A DNA stretch of 32,116 nt from NCBI GenBank assembly GCA_047517485.1, contig JAKZSU010000038.1:1-32116 (forward strand). Reading direction: 5' to 3'. Positions 30,650 through 32,116 of this stretch are shown one piece after another (within the stretch, counting starts at the first letter, position 1; each line of letters starts with the position of its first letter). This DNA is from JAKZSU01 sp047517485. Its GTDB lineage: Bacteria; Pseudomonadota; Alphaproteobacteria; UBA7887. The notes below the pieces were generated by a model. The model had not been told where the DNA came from, made no database searches, and saw only the letters and a program-made list of their open reading frames with translations. The translations under genes were made by a program, and so were the position numbers.

Positions 30650-31950
30650 AGCAGCCCGTCCTCGCGGACCCGGGTGAGCGCCTCGGCGAAAATCTCGATC
30701 ATCGAATCGACGATGTCCGCCGTGTGCGCCGCCGACAGATAGTAGCGGTCGCCGCCGGAAATCAGCACGCCGAGATCGAGGGCGTGCAGATTGAACGCCT
30801 GGTGGGCGTCGGCGAGCGAGATCTCGTCGATATCGAAACTGCTCGCCACCGCGCCGGCCTGGAAATAGATGTGAAACATCGAGCCGACATTGCCCATGTG
30901 CACCGGCATGTTGCTGGCGCGGCAGAACGCGTTGAACCCGTCGGTCAGCCGATCGCCTTGCTCGGACATGTCGGCATAGATCTCGGGATGTTCGGACATA
31001 TAGGTCACCGCCGCGCCGCCGGCCGCCATGCTGAGCGGATTGCCGGTAAACGTCCCGCCGGTGAACACGCCGGTCCGGCCGGCGGGCGGCAGGAACGTCC
31101 GCATGATGTCCTCGCGCCCGGCGATCACCCCGATCGGCAGGCCGCCGCCGCACGCCTTGCCCAGCGTCGCCATGTCCGGGGTGATGCCGAAATAGGACTG
31201 GCCGCCGCCATAGGCGATGCGAAAGCCGGTGACCATTTCGTCGAGCATGAAGATCACCCCGCAGGCGCGGCAGACATCCTGCAGCGCCGCGAGGAAGTCG
31301 GCGACTTCGCCTTGCGGGTTCGAGTGCTGCACCGGCTCGATCACCACCATCGCCAGCTCGTCGGCATTCTCGCGGATGATGTCGAACGCGTGTTCGTTGC
31401 GGTAGGGCAGCGGCACGATTAAATCATGCACCGCGCGTGGCACGCCGCTGCTGATATCGGCACCGACGGGGCGATCGCGCGACGGCCGGGGCGACGGCGC
31501 GACCATGCAATAGTCGTGCATGCCGTGCCAATAGCCGTTGAAGATGCCGATTTTCTCCTTGCCAGTAAACGCACGCGCGGCGCGCATCGCATAACTCGTC
31601 GCCTCCGATCCTGTGTTGCAGAACAGGATGCGGTCGGCGCACGGAATCGCGTCCTGCAGCATCCGCGCCAGCGGCAGTTGTTCTTGCGCATGAATGCCGA
31701 AATGCCAGCCCGACTCGGAGACCCTGGCGATCGCCGCGGCGACGTTAGTCTGGCGGTGGCCGAGCACGCAGACGCCGAACCCCATGCAGGTGTCGATATA
31801 GCGGTTGCCGTCGATGTCGTTGACATGGGCGCCCTCGCCGCTCGCGATATAAATCGGGTGCGGCATCAACAGGTTGGCGCGCATGCCGGAAAACAGAATC
31901 GCCTCGCGGTCGCCGGTCATCGCGCCGCACTTTTGGGTTTTCGCAATCAT
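30646..31950 (-). CDS. class-III PLP aminotransferase (glutamate-1-semialdehyde aminomutase-like)
   Basis: 434-residue PLP-dependent enzyme. NTGSEATSYAMR (about 112-123) binds cofactor phosphate, LDEMVTGFRIAYGG contains the PLP-ring Asp237, and Lys265 lies in ATLGKACGGGLPIG. The pattern is of the group next to glutamate-1-semialdehyde aminomutase, but the operon context suggests an amino-acid or omega-amino-acid transaminase rather than haem synthesis. ATG 31950 is used; ATG 31920 (MTGDRE) is an alternative since no strong ribosome-binding site precedes either. The 29 bases before the start are followed at once by insertion-sequence DNA, so the native promoter may be displaced. It converges on the cysteine-hydrolase gene. 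Confidence 0.88.
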   Translation of the reverse strand: MIAKTQKCGAMTGDREAILFSGMRANLLMPHPIYIASGEGAHVNDIDGNRYIDTCMGFGVCVLGHRQTNVAAAIARVSESGWHFGIHAQEQLPLARMLQDAIPCADRILFCNTGSEATSYAMRAARAFTGKEKIGIFNGYWHGMHDYCMVAPSPRPSRDRPVGADISSGVPRAVHDLIVPLPYRNEHAFDIIRENADELAMVVIEPVQHSNPQGEVADFLAALQDVCRACGVIFMLDEMVTGFRIAYGGGQSYFGITPDMATLGKACGGGLPIGVIAGREDIMRTFLPPAGRTGVFTGGTFTGNPLSMAAGGAAVTYMSEHPEIYADMSEQGDRLTDGFNAFCRASNMPVHMGNVGSMFHIYFQAGAVASSFDIDEISLADAHQAFNLHALDLGVLISGGDRYYLSAAHTADIVDSMIEIFAEALTRVREDGLL

Positions 31951-31979
31951 CGCCGCTTTCGCCGCATCGAGGCGAGGCG

Positions 31980-32116
31980 TGTCGGTAACACGCGATATGT
32001 CCGGTTTATGTACCAGATGATCTGTCCGGTTTTAGAACGCTTCCAAGCCATGGAGGGAGGCGATGCGTCGAACGGAGCAGGTACAGGGACTGAGATTGAT
32101 GAAGTTCGAGGAGGTT
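31980..32116 (+). mobile_element. left end of an insertion sequence, ISNCY-like (continues beyond window)
   Basis: From about 31980 the sequence reads TGTCGGTAACACGCGATATG, followed by two direct copies of TGTCCGGTTT (31998-32007 and 32023-32032), 25 bp apart. This looks like a transposon terminal region. A short leader with a GGAGGGAGG ribosome-binding site then leads to the transposase start at 32063. The exact outer end is judged by eye. The right end and the target duplication are outside the window. Confidence 0.6.
32063..32116 (+). CDS. transposase, first 18 codons only
   Basis: The 18 visible codons read MRRTEQVQGLRLMKFEEV, which I recognise as the beginning of ISNCY-type transposases that carry a helix-turn-helix followed by an integrase catalytic core. 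Only the N-terminus is inside the window, so neither the catalytic DDE residues nor intactness can be judged. The ribosome-binding site GGAGGGAGG is at 32052-32060. Confidence 0.6.
   Translation, partial: MRRTEQVQGLRLMKFEEV

Overview
The window is a dense, GC-rich stretch of bacterial chromosome. Genes are closely packed, with many ATGA, GTGA or TAGTG start/stop overlaps. Gene content (a PaaX-family regulator with phenylacetyl-CoA-type genes, a TAXI-TRAP transporter with fused DctQM permease, a periplasmic SoxYZ carrier fusion, UbiB/ABC1, YcgN) points to a metabolically versatile, aerobic alphaproteobacterium, perhaps Rhodospirillales-like. That placement is inference from gene families and composition; the window has no rRNA or tRNA. 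I saw no CRISPR array, prophage or defence island. The only mobile DNA is the start of an insertion sequence at the right edge.

Layout. (1) 2-2997 (+): an M3-family oligoendopeptidase, cut by the left edge, coupled to an ABC1/UbiB kinase-like gene. (2) 3006-4125 (-): a small alpha/beta hydrolase, a 35-residue one-helix membrane protein and a 98-residue membrane protein. Two CRP-like palindromes 32 bp apart lie between the last of these and paaG. (3) 4350-9563: a phenylacetate-type locus. paaG-paaI run rightward. A PaaA-like diiron protein and an unknown 129-residue partner run leftward. They diverge from a paaX-type repressor gene coupled to an FprA-type ferredoxin/NADP reductase and a YcgN gene. 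A perfect 23-bp inverted repeat sits between the divergent units. (4) 9668-15063: a SoxYZ-like carrier (+), then a leftward TAXI binding protein, TRAP permease and amidase operon. (5) 15128-21532: an exonuclease with membrane helices and a CBS/DUF294 nucleotidyltransferase-like gene, two small membrane-protein genes on the opposite strand, a TPR protein, a 76-residue membrane protein and a large sodium:solute symporter followed by a terminator hairpin. (6) 21888-24437: a sugar-isomerase-like TIM barrel, an unusual alpha/beta hydrolase and a MarR regulator, with two related palindromic operators. (7) 24540-29123 (-): a five-gene operon of a glutamine-synthetase-like ligase, SDR-type threonine dehydrogenase, glycine C-acetyltransferase, TusA-like protein and SDR oxidoreductase. 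(8) 29220-31950: N-formylglutamate amidohydrolase and a cysteine hydrolase (+), converging on a class-III aminotransferase (-). (9) 31980-32116: the left end of an IS with the first codons of a transposase.

How the parts may work together. The paa-like locus looks like a repressor-controlled unit for oxygenating and processing a CoA-bound aromatic or related acid, with a nearby reductase as candidate electron donor. The operon at 24.5-29.1 kb contains the two enzymes that convert threonine to glycine plus acetyl-CoA. With the neighbouring amidohydrolases and aminotransferase it forms an amino-acid/amide nitrogen region. The TAXI-TRAP operon ends in an amidase, suggesting import and hydrolysis of an amide-bearing organic acid. 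The strongest candidates for something undescribed are the two-gene PaaA-like system with its operator and the paired operators around the MarR gene.
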